From positions 1,488,001 to 1,552,000 of the forward strand of contig NZ_CP096980.1 of the NCBI RefSeq assembly GCF_002006355.2: a stretch of DNA of 64,000 nucleotides, in the 5' to 3' direction. Numbering within the stretch: the stretch's first letter is position 1; each line of letters starts with the position of its first letter. Under the pieces are notes generated by a model. That model had not been told where the DNA came from. It saw only the letters and a list, made by a program, of their open reading frames with translations, and ran no database searches. Below, in pieces: positions 8,361 through 16,821 of the stretch. This DNA comes from Clostridium felsineum DSM 794. Lineage in GTDB: Bacteria; Bacillota; Clostridia; Clostridiales; Clostridiaceae. The translations under genes and the position numbers were made by a program.

Positions 8361-8490
8361 TATAGACGTTTTCACAAACGATTTCAATAGATACCTATAA
8401 TAATTCATTATTTATTAACATATTATTTAAATGCTGTTAACAAAATGAAACGATTTCTATTTTGATTTATTTTTAAAATTGAGGTAATAT
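8361..8490 (+). promoter_or_regulatory. promoter module 2, duplicate of module 1
   Basis: ACGTTTTCA at 8366, ACGATTTCA at 8378 and ACGATTTCT at 8450. AAACGATTTC copies lie at 8376 and 8448, again exactly 72 bp apart. The -35 TTGATT (8462-8467) and -10 TAATAT (8485-8490) have a 17-bp spacer. The conserved blocks TATAGACGTTTTCA and GTTAACAA match module 1, while the spacer between them has diverged. That pattern suggests selection on the motifs rather than a recent copy. Confidence 0.6.
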
Positions 8491-8528
8491 AAACGTGTAA
8501 GAAAATTAAGTTTTAGGAGGAAGTAAGA

Positions 8529-8681
8529 ATGAAAAAGTTAATAAAAGAAATATTTAGTTTAGAAAGTATAAATAGAGGACTTGTTGCAGTAGGATGTTTC
8601 TTTGATTCACAATTAGCTAAGGATTGTTACAAAAATTCAAAGATAATTGAGCAAAGACAAAATGAAAAAAAGATTGCATAG
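8529..8681 (+). CDS. small protein, 50 aa, paralogue of the gene at 8037
   Basis: Unrecognised. ATG 8529 follows TTAGGAGGAAG by 5-8 bases. The peptide MKKLIKEIFSLESINRG leads into VAVGCFFDSQLAKDC and a charged tail EQRQNEKKIA. The central GCFFDSQL aligns with GFFLDPEL of the first small protein. There are two cysteines and no clear cleavable signal. Both start and end are well defined by a ribosome site and a terminator, so it is very probably expressed. Candidate roles are a signal peptide precursor, a small regulator of a membrane protein, or a bacteriocin-like peptide; none is supported beyond its shape. Confidence 0.7.
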   Translation: MKKLIKEIFSLESINRGLVAVGCFFDSQLAKDCYKNSKIIEQRQNEKKIA

Positions 8682-8713
8682 TTAAAAATATAAAAACTAT
8701 GCAATCTTTTTTA
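8665..8713. terminator. bidirectional terminator, small ORF 2 and recQ
   Basis: Stem AAAAAAGATTGCATAGTT / AACTATGCAATCTTTTTT includes the stop codon of the small ORF and the stop region of recQ on the other strand. Confidence 0.85.
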
Positions 8714-10852
8714 TATTGCCTTATTTTTAGAAGTATATTTAAAAATTGCAGATTTTATTGCCATATAGTCAACATCATCAGGCAAGGCTTCTTTTATAGG
8801 TCTTAGTTTAGAGGTGCCAAGAGTTTTAATTTTTTCATATATTAAATCCTTGTATTCTTCAGGGATGTATGAATCTAAATTAACATTAAGACCTTCATTT
8901 GCGCATTTTAAAATATGCTCTTGCACAGTTGTAATAGATAAGTTTCGAGTTTTAGCTATTTCCGATAAATTCAATCCTTTTTTATATAGATTAAAAGTTT
9001 CTATATGGGTTGACAATTTTTTGGAAAGAATTTCAGGAACAATTAAGGTAGCTTTATTGTCTTCTGGAGTTAAATTTGTTTCCTTAATATATTCCTTTAT
9101 TTTTTTCTCAAATATCTCGCCATATTTATTGTATTTTAATTCACCTATACCCTTAATTTGAAGCATGGATATCTTATCTTTTGGATAGTATTTACACATC
9201 TCGCTTAATACGGCATCTGAAAAAATAATATAAGGAGGTACATTTTCTTTTCTTGAAAGCTCTAGACGCAAACCTTTTAAAATTTCGAATAAATTATTAT
9301 CAGTACTTAGTGAAAGTTCTGCTACGATATGAATTTTTTGCACTACTTTTTTGGAGCCTTTAAGAACATCAATACTTTCTTTAGACATTTTTACAATGGG
9401 ATATTCACTATCAGAAAGATATAAATAACCATCTGCTATAAGTGTATTTATAAAGTTTGTAATTTGTTTTAAAGTGTAGTCCTTCATTATTCCATAAGTA
9501 GATAACTTATCAAAATTAAACCTTAAAACTTTATTATTTTTAGAGCCTTTAAGAACTTCAGCTATCATAGTTACCCCAAAATTCTGTCCCATTCTGTAGA
9601 TGCAGGAAATTATTTTTTGAGCGTCTAATGTAATATCTACTATTTCTACGTTACCAGTACAATTAATGCAGTTATCACAATTATCCACCTCATAATCTTC
9701 TCCAAAATAATTTAAAATATATTTTCGAAGGCAGGAAGTAGTCATGCAATAATTTATCATGTCATTTAATTTTTTCATTTCTATTCTTTGTCTATCAAAA
9801 GAAGGTATACTTTGTCTTATTAGAAATTTTTGTATTTGTATATCTTGACCGCTAAACAAAATTATACATTCACTTTTTTCACCATCTCTACCTGCACGAC
9901 CGGCTTCTTGATAGTAAGACTCTAAGTTTTTGGGCATGTTATAATGTATTACAAAACGAACATTTGATTTATCTATACCCATACCAAAAGCGTTTGTTGC
10001 TATCATCAGTTTTGTTTCATCGTATAAAAATAGATCTTGACTTTTACTTCGATCATTGTCGCTCATACCCGCATGATATTTTCCTACAGAATAACCTTGA
10101 CTCAATAGTTTTTGATGAAGAGAATCAACTTCCTTTCTAGTTGCAGCGTAGATTATACCTGAAACATCTTTATGTTTTGCTAAATATTTGGTTATAAAAT
10201 CAAATTTGTTTTCGTTTTTTACTATTGAAAAGAATAAATTATCTCTATCAAAGCCAGTGATAAAAGAATTGGGCTCTCTAAGCTCTAGAAGATTTATTAT
10301 ATCTTTTTTTACTTCATCAGTTGCAGTTGCAGTAAAAGCAGCTAAGATAGGTCTTTTATCAAATATAGTTATAAAAGGAACTATTCTTTTATAACTAACT
10401 CTGAAGTCATGTCCCCATTGAGATACACAGTGAGCTTCATCTACAGCCACCATTGCAACAGGCAAATCTTTAATTGCATTTCTAAAGTATTCCTGTTCTA
10501 ATCTTTCTGGTGCTACATATAAAATTTTTAAATGTCCTGAAAGTGCTGACATTAAAGTATCGTTTGTTTCTTTTTGGGATAATGTGCTATTTATGTAACT
10601 AGCATTAACTCCATTTTCTCTTAAGGTATCAACTTGATCCTTCATAAGTGAAATAAGTGGAGTTATTACAATTGTAAGACCGTTCATATAGAGGGCTGGT
10701 ATTTGATAACAGATAGATTTACCGCCTCCAGTTGGCATAATAGCAAAGGTATCATGACCATCTATTATACTTTGTATTATGTTTTCTTGACCTTGTCTAA
10801 ATGAAGAATAGCCAAAGTATTTTTTTAATATATTAAATATGTTGTTATCCAT
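8711..10852 (-). CDS. recQ: ATP-dependent DNA helicase RecQ
   Basis: A 713-residue RecQ-family 3'-5' DNA helicase for recombination and replication-fork repair. The helicase core has FRQGQENII (motif 0), TGGGKSICYQ (Walker A), DEAHCVSQWGHDFR (motif II) and QEAGRAGRDG (motif VI). The RQC domain has a Cys-rich zinc site (CLRKYILNYFG, then CDNCINC). An HRDC domain follows (around ISMLQIKGIG), and a C-terminal HTH_40-type region begins near TFNLYKKGLNLSEIA. ATG 10852 has AAGGAG 8-10 bases upstream; a longer in-frame start has no such site. Confidence 0.95.
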   Translation of the reverse strand: MDNNIFNILKKYFGYSSFRQGQENIIQSIIDGHDTFAIMPTGGGKSICYQIPALYMNGLTIVITPLISLMKDQVDTLRENGVNASYINSTLSQKETNDTLMSALSGHLKILYVAPERLEQEYFRNAIKDLPVAMVAVDEAHCVSQWGHDFRVSYKRIVPFITIFDKRPILAAFTATATDEVKKDIINLLELREPNSFITGFDRDNLFFSIVKNENKFDFITKYLAKHKDVSGIIYAATRKEVDSLHQKLLSQGYSVGKYHAGMSDNDRSKSQDLFLYDETKLMIATNAFGMGIDKSNVRFVIHYNMPKNLESYYQEAGRAGRDGEKSECIILFSGQDIQIQKFLIRQSIPSFDRQRIEMKKLNDMINYCMTTSCLRKYILNYFGEDYEVDNCDNCINCTGNVEIVDITLDAQKIISCIYRMGQNFGVTMIAEVLKGSKNNKVLRFNFDKLSTYGIMKDYTLKQITNFINTLIADGYLYLSDSEYPIVKMSKESIDVLKGSKKVVQKIHIVAELSLSTDNNLFEILKGLRLELSRKENVPPYIIFSDAVLSEMCKYYPKDKISMLQIKGIGELKYNKYGEIFEKKIKEYIKETNLTPEDNKATLIVPEILSKKLSTHIETFNLYKKGLNLSEIAKTRNLSITTVQEHILKCANEGLNVNLDSYIPEEYKDLIYEKIKTLGTSKLRPIKEALPDDVDYMAIKSAIFKYTSKNKAI

Positions 10853-10877
10853 ATAAGACTCCTTAAGTAAACAATAT

Positions 10878-10919
10878 AGGGAAAATAAGAGATAAACTAG
10901 TTCACATCTTATTTCCCTA
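10878..10919 (-). terminator. hairpin between amylase and recQ
   Basis: Imperfect stem AGGGAAATAAGA / TCTTATTTTCCCT on the minus strand lies after the amylase stop and just before the recQ ribosome site. It is probably an amylase terminator or a leader structure of recQ. Confidence 0.5.
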
Positions 10920-10958
10920 CATTTAATTATAAACAAAAATTTAAATAAATAAACTATT

Positions 10959-12311
10959 TTAACTCATAACTTTAAATATTCTTGCTTCGTTTTCTTTTAA
11001 ATCTATGTTTATATTATCATTTAAATTTAGTTTTATAGTTTTTTCATTTAAAACATCTAAAAGAGAGGTTATTCCTAAATTATTTTGAAAATTTATTATG
11101 CTGCATTCTTTAGAACAGTTCAGGGCTACAATTATTTTTTCGTTTTTACTATATCTTAAAAAAGCAAATTGTTTATTTGAAATAAAGAGCTGTTTATATA
11201 ACCCTTCTGCTAGTGCTTCGGAATCTACTCGCAGTTTACAAAGAACTTTAATAAAATCAATTAATTGCTTGTTTTCACTATTTTTAATAATGTCTGTTTT
11301 TAGTGCAGGTCTTAAATCTTTATCTGAATTATTTTGTTTTGTACCTTTTATTGCAAACTCACTTCCATAGTATATTGATGGTATACCAGGCATTGTAAGC
11401 AGTAAAGCGTAAGTTGGGTATATATTATCTATGTCAGTTAAAGTACTTGCGATACGATTAACGTCATGATTATCAATAAAATTGTATAATGGCAAATCTT
11501 TGTATATGCCACCTTCACCAAATTCTCTGTTTAAAGAATAAGCTATTTCGAAGTAATTTAGAGAATTGTGGCTAGAATAAAGTCCTTTATAAGCTTCATA
11601 ATTTGTTACAGAGTCTAAAGTATCTTTGTTTGCCCATCTTGAGTAATCTCCAAAAATTATTTCGCCTAAAAGGAAAAATTCTTCTGATTTGCTTTTGCAA
11701 AATTTAGATAGTTCTTTTAGGAAATTTAAGTCTATACAGTCTGCAGCATCAAGTCTTAAGCCATCTATTTTAAATTCTTTTATCCAAAAGTCTACTATTT
11801 TTAAAATTAGATTTTTAACTTCCCCGTTGTTAAAGTTTAACTTAACTAAGTTATAATGACCACCCCAAGTATCGTAAGAAAAACCATCATTATAAGGGGT
11901 ATTTCCATTAAAGTTAATTCCGGAGAACCAAGATGCAAAAGGAGAAGATCCCTTATTTTGTAGTACATCTAGAAATTGAGGAAAGTTCCTCCCTACGTGG
12001 TTGAATACACCATCAAGTACAATTTTGATTCCATTTTTGTGAAGTTTAGTTATAAGTTTTTTTAAAGTAGCATTGGTTCCGAGTCTCCTATCTACAGTAA
12101 AATAATCTGCAGTATCATATCCATGAGAAGTGGATTCAAAAACAGGTCCAAGATACAATGCGTTTATTCCTAAGGATTTTAAATGAGGAATCCAGTCCTC
12201 TATTTCTTTAAGCCTTTCTATTGGTTTTGAAGTAAAATCATTTTCAAGTGGTGCGTCACATAATCCTAAAGGATAGATGTGGTAAAAAATTGCATTTTTA
12301 GTCCAAGTCAT
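10959..12311 (-). CDS. GH13 alpha-amylase-family glycosidase
   Basis: A 450-residue intracellular GH13 (alpha/beta)8 enzyme that would hydrolyse alpha-glucosidic bonds in maltodextrins. The four conserved regions are visible: DGVFNHVG (I), GLRLDAAD with the catalytic Asp (II), LLGEIIFGD with the acid/base Glu (III) and FIDNHDVNR (IV). The C-terminal beta domain is short. ATG 12311 follows AAGGAGGAAAATT; an upstream extension to 12443 would add an AT-rich stretch with no ribosome site. There is no signal peptide. It is divergent from maltose phosphorylase, so both are expected to act on imported maltodextrins. Exact specificity (neopullulanase, cyclomaltodextrinase or alpha-glucosidase-like) cannot be told. 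Confidence 0.88.
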   Translation of the reverse strand: MTWTKNAIFYHIYPLGLCDAPLENDFTSKPIERLKEIEDWIPHLKSLGINALYLGPVFESTSHGYDTADYFTVDRRLGTNATLKKLITKLHKNGIKIVLDGVFNHVGRNFPQFLDVLQNKGSSPFASWFSGINFNGNTPYNDGFSYDTWGGHYNLVKLNFNNGEVKNLILKIVDFWIKEFKIDGLRLDAADCIDLNFLKELSKFCKSKSEEFFLLGEIIFGDYSRWANKDTLDSVTNYEAYKGLYSSHNSLNYFEIAYSLNREFGEGGIYKDLPLYNFIDNHDVNRIASTLTDIDNIYPTYALLLTMPGIPSIYYGSEFAIKGTKQNNSDKDLRPALKTDIIKNSENKQLIDFIKVLCKLRVDSEALAEGLYKQLFISNKQFAFLRYSKNEKIIVALNCSKECSIINFQNNLGITSLLDVLNEKTIKLNLNDNINIDLKENEARIFKVMS

Positions 12312-12527
12312 AATTTTCCTCCTTAATATTATGAATTTACTTAATACTAATATATATAGATATATGTAATTTGTGTTAAAAATAAAAGTTGTAAAATGTA
12401 GTAATTGTTTCGTTAAAATACCTATATTAATATAAGGAAACAAGGAGAGACTATATTTTATATAGCTTTAGTGGTTTTAGTTAACTAAAATTTTATGTTT
12501 TTTAAAGAAATTAAGTAGGTGATTTAT

Positions 12528-14801
12528 TTGAAAAGATATTTTGATTTAGATTCATGGAATATTGTGCAAAATTATTTTAAAGATGAGGACAATGAGTTTT
12601 GTGAGAGTATTTTTAGTATTGGCAATGGATATATGGGGCAAAGAGGAAATTTTGAAGAAGATTATACGGGAGAAAGCCTTCAAGGAAGCTATATGGCTGG
12701 TATTTATTATCCTGATAAGACAAGAGTAGGTTGGTGGAAAAATGGTTATCCTGAATATTTTGCAAAGGTGATTAATTCTACAAATTGGATTGGTATAAAG
12801 GTGGAAGTTAATGGCGAAAATCTGGATATAGCTAAAGGTGAGATTGAAGAATTTAAGAGAGTTTTAAATATGAAAGAGGGATATCTCTTAAGAGAAGTAG
12901 TATTAAAATACAAGGGTAAAAGGATACAAATTAAGTCTAAGAGGTTTGTAAGTGTAAAAGATAAAGAGATAGGAGTATTAAGGTATTCAATAACCCCTCT
13001 TGATTCTGATTGTGAAGTCTGTTTTTTACCATATCTTGATGGTGATATAAAAAATAAAGATGCTAATTATGGAGAAAAATTTTGGGATGAGGTTTCTAAA
13101 AAGATAGAGGATGATAGAGCACAGCTTGTAATAAAAACTAAAAAATTAGATTTTTATCTTTGTTCCTCCATGAAGTATGATGTGTTTAAAAATGGTGAGA
13201 AATGTAATGTTGAATATGAAAATATTGAAAAAAATAAATTTGTAGGAAGTAAAATTAAATTAAAAGTTAAAAGAGCGGAAGAAGTGGAAATATTTAAATA
13301 TGTCTCAAATGTAACTTCTAGGGATTTTTTGGTTACTGACCTTATAGATAAAGGAAATGAAATATTAGATAGGGCATTAAAAAAAGGATTTGATAAACTT
13401 ATATATGAGCAGAGAGAAGCTTTAAAGGATAAGTGGGAAAAAAGTGATATAGTAATAGAAGGAGATGAAGAAGCCCAGCAAGCTATAAGATATAATATAT
13501 TTCAACTAAATCAAACTTATACAGGTGAAGATTCTAGACTTAACATTGGACCAAAGGGATTTACAGGTGAAAAGTATGGAGGTAGTACTTATTGGGATAC
13601 AGAAGCATATTGCCTTCCGTTCTATTTGGCAACTGAAGATATGAGTGTTGCAAGAAATCTATTATTATATAGGCATAATCAGCTTGGACGTGCAAAAGAA
13701 AATGCTAAAAAACTAGGCTTTAAAAAAGGTGCACTGTATCCCATGGTAACTATGAATGGGGAAGAATGTCATAATGAATGGGAAATTACCTTTGAAGAAA
13801 TACACAGAAATGGAGCTATAGCGTATGCCATATACAGGTATACTAATTATACAGGTGATACTGAATATTTATTTAAATATGGTATTGAAGTTTTAGTTGA
13901 AATATCTAGATTTTGGGAAGAAAGAGTAAGTTTTTCAGAGGAAAAAAATCAATATGTTATTTTAGGTGTTACAGGTCCTAATGAGTATGAAAATAATGTT
14001 AATAATAATTGGTATACAAATAGAATTGCAGTTTGGACATTAGAATATACAGTTAAAGTTCTAGAAGAATTTAAAGAAAATATAAAGTTAAAAGTTGCAG
14101 AAGAGGAAATTTCAAAGTGGAAGGATATTATAGCTAATATGTATTATCCTAAAAATGATAAGTTAGATATATTTCTTCAGCAGGAAGGATATATGGATAA
14201 AGAGCAGCTTACAGTAGAAGATATTCCTAAAGAAGAACGTCCAATTAATCAAAATTGGTCCTGGGATAGGATTTTAAGATCCTGTTTTATAAAGCAAGCA
14301 GATGTACTTCAGGGAATGTATTTTTTTCAGCATCTATATGATGAAGATACCATAAGAAGAAATTTTGATTTTTATGAGCCAAAGACAGTACATGAATCTT
14401 CTTTATCACCATGTGTACACTCTATTTTAGCTTGTAAATTAAAGAGACCAGATAAAGCGTATGAGCTTTTTCTTAGAACGGCTAGATTGGATTTAGATAA
14501 CTATAATAATGATACAGAGGATGGGTGTCATATTACGAGTATGGCTGGAACTTGGATGTCTGTAGTAGAGGGTTTTGGTGGCTTTAAGGTGGAGAATAAT
14601 ATGATTTCTTTAAGTCCAATATTACCATCAAAGTGGAAAGAATTTTCTTTTAGAATAGTGTTTAGAGAAGTGATGCTGATGGTGAGGGTAAGTGAAAATG
14701 TTATAGAAGTAGAAAATGAAAGTGATAAAGAGTTGGAATTAATTATTGTAGGAAACGAGTATAAAGTAGATGGAGGAAAAAATATTTCAGTAGATAGATA
14801 A
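12528..14801 (+). CDS. maltose phosphorylase-type GH65 glycoside phosphorylase
   Basis: A 757-residue GH65 phosphorylase that splits maltose, or a related alpha-glucobiose, with phosphate to beta-glucose 1-phosphate and glucose. The catalytic acid Glu is in TMNGEECHNEWEITFEE, and the substrate/phosphate region includes GPKGFTGEKYGGSTYWDTEA and HESSLSPCVHS. The start is taken as TTG 12528, with AGGTGA 6 bases upstream; GTG 12519 overlaps that site. There is no signal peptide. The cognate beta-phosphoglucomutase is not adjacent. Kojibiose or trehalose specificity cannot be excluded, but the motif set fits maltose phosphorylases best. Confidence 0.87.
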   Translation: MKRYFDLDSWNIVQNYFKDEDNEFCESIFSIGNGYMGQRGNFEEDYTGESLQGSYMAGIYYPDKTRVGWWKNGYPEYFAKVINSTNWIGIKVEVNGENLDIAKGEIEEFKRVLNMKEGYLLREVVLKYKGKRIQIKSKRFVSVKDKEIGVLRYSITPLDSDCEVCFLPYLDGDIKNKDANYGEKFWDEVSKKIEDDRAQLVIKTKKLDFYLCSSMKYDVFKNGEKCNVEYENIEKNKFVGSKIKLKVKRAEEVEIFKYVSNVTSRDFLVTDLIDKGNEILDRALKKGFDKLIYEQREALKDKWEKSDIVIEGDEEAQQAIRYNIFQLNQTYTGEDSRLNIGPKGFTGEKYGGSTYWDTEAYCLPFYLATEDMSVARNLLLYRHNQLGRAKENAKKLGFKKGALYPMVTMNGEECHNEWEITFEEIHRNGAIAYAIYRYTNYTGDTEYLFKYGIEVLVEISRFWEERVSFSEEKNQYVILGVTGPNEYENNVNNNWYTNRIAVWTLEYTVKVLEEFKENIKLKVAEEEISKWKDIIANMYYPKNDKLDIFLQQEGYMDKEQLTVEDIPKEERPINQNWSWDRILRSCFIKQADVLQGMYFFQHLYDEDTIRRNFDFYEPKTVHESSLSPCVHSILACKLKRPDKAYELFLRTARLDLDNYNNDTEDGCHITSMAGTWMSVVEGFGGFKVENNMISLSPILPSKWKEFSFRIVFREVMLMVRVSENVIEVENESDKELELIIVGNEYKVDGGKNISVDR

Positions 14802-14806
14802 TGTAT

Positions 14807-14839
14807 AAAAAATGAGTGCACCTTTATGCACTCATTTTC
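14807..14839. terminator. terminator between maltose phosphorylase and KDG kinase
   Basis: Stem AAAATGAGTGCA / TGCACTCATTTT, loop CCTTTA, with A and T tracts on both sides. It serves both convergent genes. Confidence 0.88.
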
Positions 14840-14842
14840 AAA

Positions 14843-15832
14843 TTATCTGCTTACTTTTCCTGAACCGTCACCATTCATAAGAGTTTCAACTTCCTCTACA
14901 GTTGAAAGGTTAACGTCACCATTCATACTATATTTTAAGCATGAACCAGCTGTTGCAAATTCTATTATTTCTTGATTTGAAAGCTTAGATGTTATAGCGT
15001 ATATAAGTGATGCAGCAAAAGCATCTCCTCCGCCGATGTTATCTACAACATGTATATCATATTTTTTAGCATTGTAAAAATCTTTTCCGTCATAAAGTAC
15101 AGCTGTCCAATCTACGTCTTCTGCTGTAAATCGGTTTCGTAATATAATTGTAGCATATTTAAGGCCGAATTTTTCTACAAACTTTTTAAGTACAGTGTTA
15201 CAATCTTCACCGATTCCTTCACCAATAGCCATTTCGGCTTCTTCCATACTTCCAAGAGCTACATCGCAATATTGTAAAAGCTCTCTTATTGCCTTACTAA
15301 AAGTAGGTGCATCCCATAAATTTTCTCTATAGTTTAAGTCTATACTTACTGTTAATCCTTTTTTCTTAGCAGACTTTACAGCATCTAATGTGATTTTTGC
15401 GCATTCTTCTGAAAGAGCTGGAGTTATTCCTGAGAAATGGAACCATTCTGCTCCTTCGAAAATTTTATCCCAATCAAAGTCTTCTCTTTTAGCTTTAGCG
15501 ATTGCGGAATCTTTTCTATCATAAACAAGTTTTGCAGGTCTTTGTGATTCGCCGTTTTCACAGAAATAAAGACCTATTCTTTCTCCTCCACGTACGATAT
15601 CGTTTGTAAGAACACCATATTTTCTTAATTCATTTATTGCACATTGTGCTATAGCGTTATCTGGAAGCTTAGTTACATAGCTAACTTCTTTTCCGAAGTT
15701 AGCAAGTGAAACTGCTACGTTTGCTTCACTTCCACCATAAAATGCATTGAATTGTTTTGCTTGAGAAAATCTATCATAGCCTTCTGGTGAAAGTCTAAGC
15801 ATTATTTCTCCTAATGTTACTATTTTGCTCAT
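14843..15832 (-). CDS. kdgK: 2-dehydro-3-deoxygluconokinase (PfkB-family sugar kinase)
   Basis: A 329-residue PfkB/ribokinase-family kinase that would phosphorylate KDG to KDPG in the uronate or Entner-Doudoroff branch. The N-terminal glycine-rich motif is FYGGSEANVAVSLANFG. The C-terminal signature is DNIGGGDAFAAS, with catalytic Asp near residue 270. Region RPAKLVYDRKDSAIA matches KDG kinases better than fructokinases. ATG 15832 has GAGGAGTG upstream; GTG 15841 is inside that site. No KDPG aldolase or uronate gene is adjacent, so it stands alone. A large inverted repeat lies upstream at 15860. Confidence 0.85.
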   Translation of the reverse strand: MSKIVTLGEIMLRLSPEGYDRFSQAKQFNAFYGGSEANVAVSLANFGKEVSYVTKLPDNAIAQCAINELRKYGVLTNDIVRGGERIGLYFCENGESQRPAKLVYDRKDSAIAKAKREDFDWDKIFEGAEWFHFSGITPALSEECAKITLDAVKSAKKKGLTVSIDLNYRENLWDAPTFSKAIRELLQYCDVALGSMEEAEMAIGEGIGEDCNTVLKKFVEKFGLKYATIILRNRFTAEDVDWTAVLYDGKDFYNAKKYDIHVVDNIGGGDAFAASLIYAITSKLSNQEIIEFATAGSCLKYSMNGDVNLSTVEEVETLMNGDGSGKVSR

Positions 15833-15859
15833 TTTATTCACTCCTCTAATACTTTAGAT

Positions 15860-15904
15860 TATACTAAAAAATAGGTGAGATAAAATCACTTACTTTTTAG
15901 TATA
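15860..15904. promoter_or_regulatory. nested inverted repeat upstream of kdgK
   Basis: Outer arms TATACTAAAAA / TTTTTAGTATA are perfect, and inner arms GTGA / TCAC sit inside them. The repeat begins 28 bases upstream of the kdgK start, so it is a candidate operator or 5' leader hairpin. The rest of the gap to 16122 is AT-rich and shows no gene. Confidence 0.45.
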
Positions 15905-16179
15905 TATAATGCGAAAATACTATTACATTATATATAAAATATTTTTACCCTATGTAATAAGATGTAAAAGGCTCCACATTGTAGTTTGATTATATATTAA
16001 ATGAATACAAAATTCAATGTTTTTGTTAACCGATTTACATATGTATAAATTAATAAGAGAAATGTTATAATAGATTTTTGCCAAATACTATAGTATTATA
16101 ATAGAAAGTTTGAATAAGGCTTATGTTTTGTAGAATGTTATTAATAAGTAAAGAATTAAGGGAAAAGAGGAAAGAAAAC

Positions 16180-16821
16180 TTGAATAAAGAAGATATAATA
16201 AATAGTTATGATTTTAAAAATATAAAAACTGAAAAAGAGGCTGCCGAAGTTCAGCTTAAACTTAATGAATTTATAGAAATTGATAAGAAGCTAAAAATTG
16301 AGAAAATAAAAAAAGTGGCTGGTGTTGACTTAGCCTATTGGAAAAAGGAGGACGTAGAATATGCTGTTTGCTGCATTGTAGTTATTGATTACAATACAAA
16401 AGAAGTTGTTGAAAAAGTTGAATATGTTGGTGAAATTAAATTTCCATATATACCAGGCTGTCTTGCATTTAGAGAATTGTCACTAGTTTTAGAAGCAGTC
16501 AAAAAGTTAAATTTAGATCCTGATTTATATGTATTTGATGGAAATGGCTATCTACATCCTCGACATATGGGTATAGCTACTCATGCAGGAATATATTTAA
16601 ATAAACCAACTATAGGTGTTGCAAAAAGTTATTATAAAATTGCAGATACTGATTTTGTAGAGCCTGAAAATAGTGAGGGAGCATACACAGATATAGTAAT
16701 TGATAAGGAAGTTTATGGACGAGTATTAAGAACACACAAAAATGTAAAACCTATTTTTATATCAGTTGGAAATTATATAGATTTAGAAACTTCAACAAAA
16801 ATTATAAATAAGAGAGTGTAA
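16180..16821 (+). pseudogene. nfi: endonuclease V, 3' end replaced by an IS element
   Basis: This is endonuclease V, which nicks DNA near deaminated bases such as hypoxanthine. Conserved blocks are present: AGVDLAYW with the metal-binding Asp, FPYIPGCLAFRE, FDGNGYLHPRHMG and PTIGVAKSYYK. The reading frame now ends after INK with Arg-Val-stop encoded by IS sequence, losing 27 C-terminal residues whose codons survive at 18299-18382. The nuclease core is intact, so partial activity is possible. The start may be TTG 16180 (AGAGGAAAG upstream, length like Bacillus homologues) or ATG 16123. Confidence 0.85.
16804..16812. repeat. left 9-bp target-site duplication of the IS
   Basis: ATAAATAAG, identical to 18290-18298 and in the same reading frame of nfi. 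Confidence 0.85.

Noticed and set aside
7851..8490. Naming the ACGNTTTC array as CcpA cre sites
   Set aside because: The core fits (AARCGNWWWCA) but the leading TG and symmetry are missing, and the strict 72-bp repeat suggests another regulator; left open.
8711..8713. A recQ/small-ORF fusion or overlap of functional interest
   Set aside because: The genes are convergent and only share the terminator.
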